DNA of 64,000 nucleotides, from the NCBI RefSeq assembly GCF_002752675.1, contig NZ_CP024608.1, positions 2,108,001 to 2,172,000 of the forward strand, written 5' to 3'. The position numbers and the translations under genes were made by a program. The notes beneath the pieces are model-generated. The model was not told where the DNA came from, searched no databases, and saw nothing but the letters and a program-made list of their open reading frames with translations. This document shows, in pieces, positions 43,333 through 52,366 of this stretch (positions are counted from its first letter, which is position 1; each line of letters opens with the position of its first letter). This stretch comes from Massilia violaceinigra. GTDB lineage: Bacteria > Pseudomonadota > Gammaproteobacteria > Burkholderiales > Burkholderiaceae_D.

Positions 43333-44844
43333 ATGACCAAACGAATTTTGATACTTTCCGTCTTCGTGGTGGCCTCCTGCGGGCTGGCCTACGAACTCAT
43401 TGCCGGCGCTTTGTCCAGCTATCTGCTGGGCGACTCGATCCTCCAGTTCTCCACCATCATCGGCTGCTACCTGTTCGCCATGGGGGTCGGCGCGCACTTC
43501 TCGAAGTACGTCGCGGAAGAGGATGTGCTGTCGCGTTTCATCGACATCGAGCTGGCAGTGGGCTTGATCGGCGGGGCGTCGGCGGCGCTGCTGTTCATGA
43601 CGTTTTCGTGGATGACGGCTCCGTTTCGCACCCTGTTGTACGTGCTCGTGTTCATGATCGGCGCGCTGGTGGGCATGGAAGTGCCGCTCGTGATGCGCGC
43701 GCTGAACGCGCGCGACACCGCGTTCAATGACCTGGTGAGCCGCGTGCTGACCTTCGATTATCTTGGCGCGCTGGCCGTGTCGCTGCTGTTTCCGCTGGTG
43801 CTGGCACCTTACGTGGGGCTGGTGCGCACCGGCTTTTTGTTCGGGATGCTCAACGTCGGCGTGGGCTTCTGGACCCTGTACGTGTTCCGCGCCGAACTGA
43901 CCAATATCGGCGGGCGCGTGCTGCGCGCCTCGTTTGTCATGTTCGCGCTGGTGATGGGCTTCGCGCTGTCGGACCGCATGGTGCAGTGGGGCGAACACGG
44001 CCTGTTCGGCGACGAAATCGTGTACTCCACCACCACGCCATACCAGCGCCTGGTGATCACGCGCTGGAAGGACGACATGCGCCTGTACATCAACGGCAAC
44101 CTGCAGTTCTCCTCGCGCGACGAATACCGCTATCACGAAGCGCTGGTTCACCCGGCGCTGCAAGCCTTGCCGTGGGCGCGCAGCGTGCTGGTACTGGGCG
44201 GCGGCGACGGCCTGGCGCTGCGCGAAGTCCTGCGTTACCCGAACATCAAACAGGTCACCGTGGTCGACCTGGACCCTGCCATGACGCAGGCCTTCACCAC
44301 CCGTCCGGAGCTGGTCAAGCTCAATGGCGGCTCGTTCTCGGACCCGCGCGTGAAAGTCGTCAACGCCGACGCCGCGATCTGGCTGCAGAACACGCGCGAA
44401 ATGTTCGACGCGGCCATCATCGACTTTCCCGACCCGTCCAGCTTCGCGCTCGGCAAACTGTATTCGGTACCGTTCTACGGCATGGTGAAAAAGCACGTGG
44501 CGGCCAAGGGGCTGGTGGTGGTGCAATCGACCTCGCCATTCTTCGCGCCGCACGCCTACTGGACCATCGAGGCGACCTTGCGCGAGGTCGGCATGCGTAC
44601 CTATCCCTTCCATGCATATGTGCCGTCGTTCGGCGAGTGGGGCTTCATCATGGCCTCGCCCGAGCAGGAGTATGTGCCGCCCACCAGCTACCGGCTGCCG
44701 ATGCGCTACCTGAACGAAGCGACCACGCGCGAAATGTTCGCCTTCCCGCCCGATATGCAGCGCCTGGAGATGCCGCCGAACCGGCTCAATACGCAGTCGC
44801 TGGTGCACGAGTTCGAGCAGGACTGGGGCAGGGTGATCCGCTGA
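43333..44844 (+). CDS. Membrane-integral spermidine synthase-like aminopropyltransferase
   Basis: A 503-residue protein. Residues 1-215 have seven or so membrane helices ('CGLAYELIAGALSSYLLGDS', 'GALVGMEVPLVMRALNARD'). From about 225 it is a spermidine synthase fold: 'TPYQRLVITRWKDDMRLYIN', 'DEYRYHEALVHPAL', 'VLVLGGGDGLALREVLRYPN', 'VTVVDLDPAM', and 'FDAAIIDFPDP'. Key residues for decarboxylated AdoMet are present. The acceptor amine may be membrane-bound or unusual. The TGA overlaps the next ATG. Works logically with SpeD across the divergent region. Confidence 0.88.
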   Translation: MTKRILILSVFVVASCGLAYELIAGALSSYLLGDSILQFSTIIGCYLFAMGVGAHFSKYVAEEDVLSRFIDIELAVGLIGGASAALLFMTFSWMTAPFRTLLYVLVFMIGALVGMEVPLVMRALNARDTAFNDLVSRVLTFDYLGALAVSLLFPLVLAPYVGLVRTGFLFGMLNVGVGFWTLYVFRAELTNIGGRVLRASFVMFALVMGFALSDRMVQWGEHGLFGDEIVYSTTTPYQRLVITRWKDDMRLYINGNLQFSSRDEYRYHEALVHPALQALPWARSVLVLGGGDGLALREVLRYPNIKQVTVVDLDPAMTQAFTTRPELVKLNGGSFSDPRVKVVNADAAIWLQNTREMFDAAIIDFPDPSSFALGKLYSVPFYGMVKKHVAAKGLVVVQSTSPFFAPHAYWTIEATLREVGMRTYPFHAYVPSFGEWGFIMASPEQEYVPPTSYRLPMRYLNEATTREMFAFPPDMQRLEMPPNRLNTQSLVHEFEQDWGRVIR

Positions 44845-46451
44845 TGGACCGGCGCTCGTTCCTGGCATTGGCCGGCGGGGTGGGGGCGGCGGCGGTGAGC
44901 GCGGCCGGCTTCCAGCGCTGGCTCGAGATCACGCCCACCGTGCATTATCCGGGCCGCACGGAGGGCCACTTTTTGCGCGAGCGCGGCAAGCTGCCGGCGC
45001 CGATCGAAGTGATCGACACCGACATCATGATCCTCGGCTCCGGCATCGCCGGCCTCACGGCGGCGTGGAAGCTGGAGCGCGAAGGGCAGCGTAATGTGTT
45101 GATGATCGACGGTCCGCAGCCGTTCGGGAACGCCGCGGGCGGCCATTTCGGCGAGCTGGCCTATCCGACCGGCGGCCACTATCTGCCGCTGCCGTCGCCG
45201 GAGTCGGTCCATGTGCGCGAGATCCTGTTCGACCTTGGCATCATCGAGCGCGACCCGTACGGTGAAAAACCCTACTACGACGAGCGCTACGTCCTGCACG
45301 GCCCGGAAGAGCGGCTGCTGTTCAACGGCCAATGGCAGGAAGGCTTCATTCCGACCGACGGCGTACCGGCGCAGGAGCTGGCCGAGCATAAGCGTTTTTT
45401 CGCGGAGGTCGAACGCCTGCGCAAGCTGCGCGGGGCTGACGGCAAGCGTGCATTCGTCTTCCCTACCGTGACCTCGTCGCTCGACCCGGTGTTCGAGGCG
45501 CTCGACCGCATCACGCTCAAGGACTGGCTGGACCAGCAGGGCTACCGCTCGCCGACCCTGCACTGGTATCTGAACTACTGCTGCCGCGACGACTACGGCA
45601 CCCGCTACGACAAGGTCTCTGCGTGGGCCGGGCTGCATTACTACTGCAGCCGCTGGGGACAGGCAGCCAACGCCGGCAACGGCGCCTGGCTGACCTGGCC
45701 GGGCGGGATGCAGGTGGTGGCCGACAAACTGGCCGCGGCGTCAGGCGTGCGGCGCCGGGCCGGCACCGCGGTCTCGCTCAAACGCACCGAGTCCGGCGTG
45801 GAAGCGCTGTGCTTCACGTTGGAAGACGGCGTGGCGCGCAGTTACCTGGTGCGCTCGCGCAAGGCGGTGTGCGCGATGCCGCTGTACGTGGCCGCCCGCG
45901 TGGTCGACGATATCGCCACCTACGGCTTCGATGCGAAGCGCCACACGCCATCGTACGCACCGTGGATGGTAGCCAATTTCCTCATGAAGGACTTCCCGCG
46001 CGAGCTGCCGCACGCGCCGCTGGCGTGGGATAACGTGGTGTACCAGGAGCCGGGGCTGGGCTATGTGGTCTCGACCCATCAGGATATCCGCGTGGCGCCG
46101 CCGGCCAAGACTGTGTTCAGCGCCTACGTGGCGCTGTCGGACCGTACGCCCGACGCGGCGCGCAAGTGGATGATGGCGGCCAGCAGCGACGAGCTGGTGG
46201 CGCTGGCCAGCGCCGACCTGAAAAGCGCCTACGGCTGGAAGTTCGCCGCTTGCGTGGAGCGGGTCGACATCACCCTGCGCGGCCACGCGATGGCGGTGCC
46301 GCTGCCGGGTTTTCGCAGCAATGCGGGCCTGAAGGCCTTGCGCGAAGCCGATGGGCCGATCGTGTTCGCGCACGCCGACCTGTCCGGCTTTTCGGTGTTC
46401 GAGGAAGCGGCGTGGTGGGGCGTGCAGGCCGCGCTCAAGGTGCTCAGGTAA
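44844..46451 (+). CDS. Tat-exported FAD-dependent oxidoreductase (amine oxidase-like)
   Basis: A 535-residue flavoprotein, ATG 44844 in a TGATG overlap with the aminopropyltransferase. The N-terminus 'MDRRSFLALAGGVGAAAVSA' is a twin-arginine signal (RRSFLAL). The FAD site is 'IMILGSGIAGLTAAWKLERE', followed by 'GNAAGGHFGELAYPTGGHYL' and the C-terminal 'GPIVFAHADLSGFSVFEEAA'. It resembles flavin monoamine/polyamine oxidases and phytoene-desaturase-like enzymes. Coupling to a polyamine gene suggests a polyamine-derived substrate in the periplasm, by inference. Confidence 0.85.
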   Translation: MDRRSFLALAGGVGAAAVSAAGFQRWLEITPTVHYPGRTEGHFLRERGKLPAPIEVIDTDIMILGSGIAGLTAAWKLEREGQRNVLMIDGPQPFGNAAGGHFGELAYPTGGHYLPLPSPESVHVREILFDLGIIERDPYGEKPYYDERYVLHGPEERLLFNGQWQEGFIPTDGVPAQELAEHKRFFAEVERLRKLRGADGKRAFVFPTVTSSLDPVFEALDRITLKDWLDQQGYRSPTLHWYLNYCCRDDYGTRYDKVSAWAGLHYYCSRWGQAANAGNGAWLTWPGGMQVVADKLAAASGVRRRAGTAVSLKRTESGVEALCFTLEDGVARSYLVRSRKAVCAMPLYVAARVVDDIATYGFDAKRHTPSYAPWMVANFLMKDFPRELPHAPLAWDNVVYQEPGLGYVVSTHQDIRVAPPAKTVFSAYVALSDRTPDAARKWMMAASSDELVALASADLKSAYGWKFAACVERVDITLRGHAMAVPLPGFRSNAGLKALREADGPIVFAHADLSGFSVFEEAAWWGVQAALKVLR

Positions 46452-46452
46452 T

Positions 46453-47193
46453 TTACTGGTAGGTGGCGACGATGCGCTGCCAGGCCGGATCGTCCTTGAG
46501 TTTTTTGAGCACCGGTGCGATTTTGCCGAAGGCGGCGGCGTGGCTGTGCGGCGCCAGCATGCGCCGCTCGGTGGGCGGGCTGGCCAGGATGGCCAGGTGC
46601 AGTTTGGACGACATGCCGTGCGCGCGCATGAAGTAGCGGGCCATCGATTCGGCCACGATCACGCAATCGAGGCGCCCGAGCAGCAGCTTTTCCAGGTTTT
46701 TCTCGTCGCTCGGACCTTCGCTGCGCTGCATGCGCGAGCCGGCCAGCCAGGCGTCGATACCGGGATAGTGGTAGCCGAGGGTGACGCCGACCGAGGCGCC
46801 CTCCAGGCTCGCCGGTGCATCCGGGCTGACCGGTTTTGCCGCCAGCGACACCAGCGCGTAACGGTCGGCCGCGAACGACGCCGACCACAGATACTTTTTC
46901 TGCTCCACGTCGTCGAACCATTCGGGCATCATGCCGATGACCATGCCGTCGATGCTGCCGTCTTCGAGCTTGACCTGGAGGCGCTTGCGCGGCATGAACT
47001 GCAGCTTGAAAGTAAGCTTGCCCAGCTTGCGCTGGTTCAGGTAGCCGATCAGGTCCGGGTACATGCCACGCCCGTCACCGAGCATCAGCGGCGCAAAATT
47101 GGCGCTGGTGTAGACGGTGACCACTTCGGCAGCGGCGGGCTTTGCTACCAGCAGCGCGCACACGACCGAGAAGTGCAGGACCAGGTTTTTCAT
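46453..47193 (-). CDS. Periplasmic amino-acid-type solute-binding protein
   Basis: A 246-residue exported protein, ATG 47193; the signal peptide 'MKNLVLHFSVVCALLVAKPA' ends near AAA-E. The mature part is an SBP_bac_3-like fold: 'YTSANFAPLMLGDGRGMYPD', 'QFMPRKRLQVKLEDGSIDGM', 'GASVGVTLGYHYPG', 'LEKLLLGRLDCVIVAE'. Such stand-alone proteins are frequent in Oxalobacteraceae. No ABC permease is adjacent, so it may serve as a sensor domain or scavenger. Convergent with the FAD gene with one base between them. Confidence 0.88.
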   Translation of the reverse strand: MKNLVLHFSVVCALLVAKPAAAEVVTVYTSANFAPLMLGDGRGMYPDLIGYLNQRKLGKLTFKLQFMPRKRLQVKLEDGSIDGMVIGMMPEWFDDVEQKKYLWSASFAADRYALVSLAAKPVSPDAPASLEGASVGVTLGYHYPGIDAWLAGSRMQRSEGPSDEKNLEKLLLGRLDCVIVAESMARYFMRAHGMSSKLHLAILASPPTERRMLAPHSHAAAFGKIAPVLKKLKDDPAWQRIVATYQ

Positions 47194-47215
47194 GAATTGA
47201 TTATCGCATCCCGTT

Positions 47216-48973
47216 TCATTGATGAGTACGGGTTTCGGCGTCGAGCGTTGCCAGGAACAGGTCGCGTTCACTGTCGACGATGCGGTCGACCCGTTCTTCG
47301 TCCATGCCGAGCGTTTCGAGCACGAAGGCGGACAGCTGCAGGCTGGCCTCCAGCGTTTCGGGCACCACGATGGTGGCGCCGGCGCGTTTCAGGGCGCGCG
47401 CATGCTGTTCGTCGCGCGAGCGCACCAGCAGCGGCACGTCGGGAAATTCGCGCCGGATGCCGCGCACCGCGTGCAGGGCCGACGCGGGATGGTCCATTGT
47501 GAGCACGATCGCCGGGGCCTCGCCCGCATTCACGTGGCGCAGCAGCTCGGCGCGCGCGGCGTTGCCGAAGTAGACCGGCAAGCCTTCGCCATGCATTTTG
47601 GTGGCCAGGCGCGCGTCGTTCTCGAAGGCGATGTAGCCGATGCCTTCGGCCGTGAGCAGCTTGGCCAGTTGCTGGCCGACGCGCCCGAAGCCGGCGATGA
47701 TGATGTGGCCGCGCGCGGCGCTCAGCGCGGCCTGGTCGGGCGTGGCGGCCTGGCCGTCGTCGCGCGGCTCCCAGCGCGTGCCGATCTCGCGTCCCAGGCG
47801 TGCCAGCATGGGGGTGACGAACAGGGACAGGCCCACGGCCAGCATCACGCGCGCGCCGAGGTCGGCGTCGACCAGTTTGCTGGCGGTGGCGTAGCCGATC
47901 ACGATGAAGGCGAATTCGCCGCCCTGGCCGAGCAGCAGGCCGCCTTCGACCGCGCGCCCCCAGCTGAGCCCACCGATGCGGAACAGCACGGCAATGACCA
48001 AGGCCTTGATGGCGATCAGCCCGAACACGGCGCCGGCCAGCCACAGCGGCGCATCGATGATCTGGCGCGCGTCCATGCCCATGCCGACCGTCATGAAGAA
48101 CAAGCCCATCAGCAAGCCCTTGAACGGCTCGACCATGAGTTCGACCTCATGCTTGAATTCGGTTTCGGCCAGCAGCAGGCCGGCGATCAGGGCGCCGAGC
48201 GCCATCGACAGGCCGGCCGCCGCGCTCAGGCCGGCAATGCCCAGGGTCGTGAGCAGCACCAGCGCCATGAACACGTCGGGCTGGCGGTGGCGCGTGAAGA
48301 TGCGAAACAGGGGATGGACGAGGCGCCCGCCGACCAGGTAGATCAGCGCGATGGCGGCCGCCGCCTTGACCATGGTGATGGCCACCAGCGAGACGATGCC
48401 GTCGCTTTCGCCCCTGGCCATGACGCCGATCAGGATCAGCAGCGGCACCACCGCCAGATCCTGCAGCATGAGGATGGAAAAACCGGCCTGGCCGAGCGGG
48501 GTGTCGGTGCTGTGCTGTTCGTTCATCAGCTGCATGACCACGGCGGTGGACGAGAGCGAGAGCACGATGCCGAGGATGACGGCGCTTTCCGTGCGGTAGC
48601 CCAGCAGGTAGATGACGGCGCCGAGGAGGGCCGCGCTGATGCAGACCTGGGCCGTGCCGGCGCCGAACACCCAGCGCCGCAGCGCCCACAGGCGGGCGGC
48701 CGACAGTTCCAGGCCGATCATGAACATCAGGAACATGACGCCCAGTTCGGCCAGCGCGACCACGCCTTCGGCGCGCGGGAAGGTGAGATAGGCCAGCCAT
48801 GGATGGGTATCCGCGAACAGGCCCAGGCCGAACGGGCCGAGCAGGGCGCCCACGGCCAGGAAGCCGAGCACCTGGTTGATGCGCAGGCGCTGCAGGGTCG
48901 GGATCAGGATGCCCGCGAGCGAGAGGAACAGGAGGATTTCCCTCAGGAAGGGGAAGGCGTGTTGCTCTTGCAC
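47216..48973 (-). CDS. CPA2-family cation:proton antiporter with RCK domain (KefB/C-like)
   Basis: A 585-residue membrane protein starting with GTG 48973. Residues 1-385 hold twelve or so helices with 'LFLMFMIGLELSAARLWALR', 'GIVLSLSSTAVVMQLMNEQH' and 'GLLLGQGGEFAFIVIGY'. Residues about 405-530 are a TrkA-N/RCK NAD-binding domain ('HIIIAGFGRVGQQLAKLLTA', 'FENDARLATKMHGEGLPVYF'). A glutathione-site signature of Kef cannot be judged by eye. Exports K+ or Na+ in exchange for protons. Confidence 0.9.
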   Translation of the reverse strand: MQEQHAFPFLREILLFLSLAGILIPTLQRLRINQVLGFLAVGALLGPFGLGLFADTHPWLAYLTFPRAEGVVALAELGVMFLMFMIGLELSAARLWALRRWVFGAGTAQVCISAALLGAVIYLLGYRTESAVILGIVLSLSSTAVVMQLMNEQHSTDTPLGQAGFSILMLQDLAVVPLLILIGVMARGESDGIVSLVAITMVKAAAAIALIYLVGGRLVHPLFRIFTRHRQPDVFMALVLLTTLGIAGLSAAAGLSMALGALIAGLLLAETEFKHEVELMVEPFKGLLMGLFFMTVGMGMDARQIIDAPLWLAGAVFGLIAIKALVIAVLFRIGGLSWGRAVEGGLLLGQGGEFAFIVIGYATASKLVDADLGARVMLAVGLSLFVTPMLARLGREIGTRWEPRDDGQAATPDQAALSAARGHIIIAGFGRVGQQLAKLLTAEGIGYIAFENDARLATKMHGEGLPVYFGNAARAELLRHVNAGEAPAIVLTMDHPASALHAVRGIRREFPDVPLLVRSRDEQHARALKRAGATIVVPETLEASLQLSAFVLETLGMDEERVDRIVDSERDLFLATLDAETRTHQ

Positions 48974-49087
48974 GGGGTGGGGCCTGTCGGGAAGTTGATC
49001 GCTCTTGCCATTCTATAACAGTGCGGTGGGGCGGCGGGGTCTGGTGGCGCTGCCGGAAGGCATGTTTGATGTTAATGACTGAGCTGG

Positions 49088-49121
49088 AAACTTGGGCACC
49101 CGCCTGCGCGGGTGCGACGGG
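49088..49121. repeat. Palindromic repeat half-element
   Basis: gcacccgcctgcgcgggtgc with the flanking 'aaacttggg' typical of the dispersed family in this window; variant with 'caccc' instead of 'ttccc'. Confidence 0.7.
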
Positions 49122-49140
49122 TTGGAGGGGCTGGCGGAGC

Positions 49141-49194
49141 TGACGGGGCTAGCGAGACTGACGGGGCTAGCGAGACTGACGGGGCTAGCGAGGC
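49141..49194. repeat. Three-copy 18-bp tandem repeat
   Basis: Unit tgacggggctagcgagac repeated three times without gaps (last copy ends gaggc). Partly matching pieces (ctgacggagctggc) continue on both sides. Noncoding. Confidence 0.85.
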
Positions 49195-49364
49195 TGGGGG
49201 GCTTGCAGGGCTGACGGAGCTGGCAGCGGATTGAAACAGCGAGCTGAGCGGCGTTTAGTCGGCAAGGGGTCTGGCTGGCGATGCGCTTCGCTTGCGGCGG
49301 CGCAAACGGAAGGTTGTATCCGTGAGGCAATATGACTGACCTGCCGCCTCATCGGAGTTCCAGC

Positions 49365-49847
49365 ATGAAGCCCTCGTTTTTCACCGTGCGCGATAACTAT
49401 CCCACCCGCGCGAGCGTCGACCGCGCTGCCCTGTACAAGGCAATCGGCTGGGATGCCCTGGTCGGTGTGACTGCCTATCAGAATACCTGCGCCACCCGCG
49501 TCAGCCTGGCACTGGTGCGCTCCGGCATGCGCATTCCCGGCCGGCTGGCCATCCTCAAGGGAGAGCACAAGGGCAGCCTCATCGAACCGGGCCACGCGCG
49601 CCTGTCAATCCTGCTGCAGCGCCGCAACCTGCTGGGCCTGCCGGAAGTTCATCGCGGCGGGCAGGCGCGCCAGGCCATCGGCAGGCGCAGCGGCATCGTA
49701 TCGTTCTGGCACATCCAGGATGGCAGCGGGCCCGAAGAAGGACATATCGATATCGTCTTCCCCGACCCGCACACGGTCGACGGCCCGGCCTGCGGAAGCC
49801 AGTGCTACTGGCAAGCGGGCGAAGTGTGGTTCTGGCCGCTCGTTTGA
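49365..49847 (+). CDS. Tae4-like type VI secretion amidase effector
   Basis: About 160 residues from ATG 49365, with GGAG 7 bases upstream; ATG 49332 lacks one. The NlpC/P60-like amidase signature of Tae4 is clear: catalytic Cys in 'YQNTCATRVSLALVRSGMRI', catalytic His in 'EEGHIDIVFPDP' and the C-terminal 'QCYWQAGEVWFWPL'. Tae4 enzymes cut peptidoglycan stem cross-links in rival cells after T6SS delivery. No signal peptide. No Tai4 immunity gene and no VgrG/Hcp/PAAR gene are adjacent, which is unusual. Confidence 0.85.
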   Translation: MKPSFFTVRDNYPTRASVDRAALYKAIGWDALVGVTAYQNTCATRVSLALVRSGMRIPGRLAILKGEHKGSLIEPGHARLSILLQRRNLLGLPEVHRGGQARQAIGRRSGIVSFWHIQDGSGPEEGHIDIVFPDPHTVDGPACGSQCYWQAGEVWFWPLV

Positions 49848-49852
49848 TATAG

Positions 49853-52138
49853 TCAGCTGGCTTGCTGGCGCCTCCCGGCGTTGGCTTGCTGGCGTGTGTC
49901 GGTGCAATGGATCGCCTGTTCCAGCTCCACGCTCTCGCCGCGCATCTGCAAAAAGCGCCTGATCGCATTGTCCAGGCCCGGCAGCAGGATGCCGCGCTCG
50001 GTGTGCAGCGCGCTGTAGGCCGGGCGCGCCGCGATGTAGCGGCAGTTGGCGCTTGACTGCGCTTCAAGCCGGCTGGTGTCCACCCCGGCCTGCCCCGCCG
50101 CCATGCTCGCCAGTTCGACCCAGGTGAGCGGATGGCCGTTGGTCAGGTGCCATACCCCGCGTTCCTTGTCGATGGCAAGATCGAGGCAGGTGTTGACCAG
50201 GTCGGGCACGTAGGTTGGCGTGACCGTGATGTCGCTGGCGGCGGCGAACGGCGCGCCGCTTTCGAGGCTGGCCAGCGCCTGGGTCACGAAGTTGTAGCTG
50301 TCCCAGGGGCCGAAGAAGGAGCTGGTGCGCACCACCAGCGCCCCCGGGTGCCGGTCGAGCACGGTGCGTTCGGCGGCCGCCTTGCTTTTGCCGTAGATGT
50401 TGATCGGCGCCACGGTGTCGCTTTCCACATACGGACACTGCCGGCTCCCGTCGAATACCAGATCGCTTGAGAAGGTGGTCAGGTGCACCTGGTGGCGCGC
50501 ACAGGCGGCGGCCAGGACCGCCGGGCCGGCGACGTTTTCGCGAAAGCAGCGTTCCACATCGTTTTCAGCCTCGTCCACCCGCACGTAGCCGCTGGCGTTG
50601 ATGACGGCCCAGGGCTGGTAGCGCTGCATGGCTTGCTCCACCGAAACAGGGTCGGCAATGTCCATGTCCTGGCGGCTGAGCAGGCGGTAGGCCAGGTTGC
50701 GGCGCTCGCAGATGCGGGCGAAGGCGCGCCCCAGCGTGCCGGTGGCGCCGGTGATCAGGATCGGTGCCGAGGCAGTGCCGACCAGGCTGTGGCCGTCGGC
50801 CGTAATGGAAGTGAGCGCTTCCGGCGTGGACACGGGCGGGCACAGGCAGCGCCCGGCGCGGCGCCACCAGCCCTGGCCGCGCAGCACGGGGTGCGAGGGC
50901 GCCCGGCCGCTGCCCAGTTCGCGCATCATGGCCGCCAGGGCGGTGGGGCGCGGAAGCGGCGAGCGCACGTCGAACGGACCCGGCTCGTAGTAGCCGCGGC
51001 ATTGCGTGACCAGGCTGTTCCAGTCGAACGAGCCGAGCAGCGCCCAGACAGTCACGGCGCGCAGGTCGATGCCGTTGCGCCTGGCTTGCTGCCCCGCTTC
51101 CCACACTTCGAGCAGCCAGCGCAACTGGTCTTCGCGGTTGGCGTCGATATGCGCTTCGGTGACCGCCAGCGGGATGAGGTAGCGGTCCCAGATTTCTTGC
51201 AGCAGCGGTCCGATGCCAGGGGTGGGCGTGGCCAGGGCGCGCGCGGTTTCGATATCGGCGCAGGGCACGCCGTCCGCATGGCCGCGAAAGTGCGCCGGGT
51301 AGCGCTCGGCCCGGTGGTCGAGCCAGCGTTCGCTGGTCACGTAGTAATTGACGCCGATGAGGTCGGGCGGACAGGGATTGTCGCGGAACCAGAGCAGCTC
51401 GGCCGGCTGGGCCCCGTGGCCCGTCATGTAGCCCCACAGCGCATGCTCCGGCCCGACTTTGCCGCAGAGTAAGTCCCAGGCCAGCCAGCGCCGTTCGTTG
51501 TAAAACGTGGCGCAGCGGGCCATGTCGGGCGTGCCGTAGGTTTTGCCCAGGTCGTCGGTCTGGACCAGGCGCGCGCGCGGATTGATGCGCCGGATCGCGC
51601 GCATGGCGAGCACGGTGGCGCGGCACTGGATCAGCAGCGCCTGCAGGAAGGTGCGGTCGTCGCGCCCGTGCGGATACCAGAGGCCGTACAAGCCGCTGAA
51701 GCGCGCGGTGGTGAGCGGCTCGTTGACGGGCGTGTAGGCGTCGATCCAGGGGTAGCGCGCGGCCACGGCGCCGGCGTACTGCGCCAGCCCGGTGGCGAAG
51801 GACGGGTCGGTCAGGCAGGTGTCGCGCGGGCCGCTACCGTGGTGTACCAGCCCGGCAATGGGACTGATGCCGGCTTCGCGCAAGGCGTTCAGGCGTTCGT
51901 CGGCCCAGGACCAGTCGGCGCCGGCCAGGCCGCCAGGTGCCACGCGTTCCCACAGCAGCGGGTAGCGGATGGTGCTGATGCCCAGGGAACTGAAGCGCGC
52001 AACATCGTCGGCGCGGCCGTGATGGCCATTTCTTTCTATCTGGCTGAAGTAATTGTCTCCCACGCGATTGACCGTACATTCGAGCCCGCCCCACAGGGCA
52101 AGCGGCTGGTGTGCTGCGTCGCTGTCGATTGATGGCAT
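49853..52138 (-). CDS. Fusion protein: GH1-like glycosidase plus RmlD-like sugar-nucleotide reductase
   Basis: A 761-residue two-domain protein. Residues about 10-400 are a GH1-type TIM barrel ('GISTIRYPLLWERVAP', 'DAYTPVNEPLTTARFSGLYG' with the acid/base Glu, 'PLAVTEAHIDANREDQ' in place of the nucleophile strand). Residues about 465-740 are an RmlD/dTDP-4-dehydrorhamnose reductase-like SDR ('PILITGATGTLGRAFARICE', 'STFSSDLVFDGS'-like segment, 'INIYGKSKAAAERTVL'). Together with the GT-flavoprotein fusion at 1762 it suggests an unusual polysaccharide or sugar-nucleotide pathway. Substrates unknown. Confidence 0.85.
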   Translation of the reverse strand: MPSIDSDAAHQPLALWGGLECTVNRVGDNYFSQIERNGHHGRADDVARFSSLGISTIRYPLLWERVAPGGLAGADWSWADERLNALREAGISPIAGLVHHGSGPRDTCLTDPSFATGLAQYAGAVAARYPWIDAYTPVNEPLTTARFSGLYGLWYPHGRDDRTFLQALLIQCRATVLAMRAIRRINPRARLVQTDDLGKTYGTPDMARCATFYNERRWLAWDLLCGKVGPEHALWGYMTGHGAQPAELLWFRDNPCPPDLIGVNYYVTSERWLDHRAERYPAHFRGHADGVPCADIETARALATPTPGIGPLLQEIWDRYLIPLAVTEAHIDANREDQLRWLLEVWEAGQQARRNGIDLRAVTVWALLGSFDWNSLVTQCRGYYEPGPFDVRSPLPRPTALAAMMRELGSGRAPSHPVLRGQGWWRRAGRCLCPPVSTPEALTSITADGHSLVGTASAPILITGATGTLGRAFARICERRNLAYRLLSRQDMDIADPVSVEQAMQRYQPWAVINASGYVRVDEAENDVERCFRENVAGPAVLAAACARHQVHLTTFSSDLVFDGSRQCPYVESDTVAPINIYGKSKAAAERTVLDRHPGALVVRTSSFFGPWDSYNFVTQALASLESGAPFAAASDITVTPTYVPDLVNTCLDLAIDKERGVWHLTNGHPLTWVELASMAAGQAGVDTSRLEAQSSANCRYIAARPAYSALHTERGILLPGLDNAIRRFLQMRGESVELEQAIHCTDTRQQANAGRRQQAS

Positions 52139-52366
52139 AAGTTCACTCGTAATATTTAAGCAATTTTAGAAATTAGATACCGGGCAGCGCCGAAAAGTTC
52201 AGTTTGTCTTTCGGTTTGCACAAGTCGATGGCAAAAAACAACGAGAAATTGCTAGCAAACAGGAAATTTTTGTTAGCTGAGTACAAAGATGATATGGATC
52301 AATGATATGATCCGCTATCAATTACGTAACAATACTTTCGTTCTGGTAATCACTTTTAGGATTTAA

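Larger units (their letters stand above)
48974..49364. other. Intergenic region with repeats
   Basis: Between the antiporter and the amidase gene. It contains one half of the dispersed palindrome (49088-49121, 'gcacccgcctgcgcgggtgc') and a short tandem array at 49141-49194. No coding frame is convincing. Confidence 0.6.

Noticed and set aside
47219..49018. 599-codon plus-strand frame opposite the antiporter
   Set aside because: Antisense shadow; composition rich in His/Gln/Asp as expected from reversed membrane codons.
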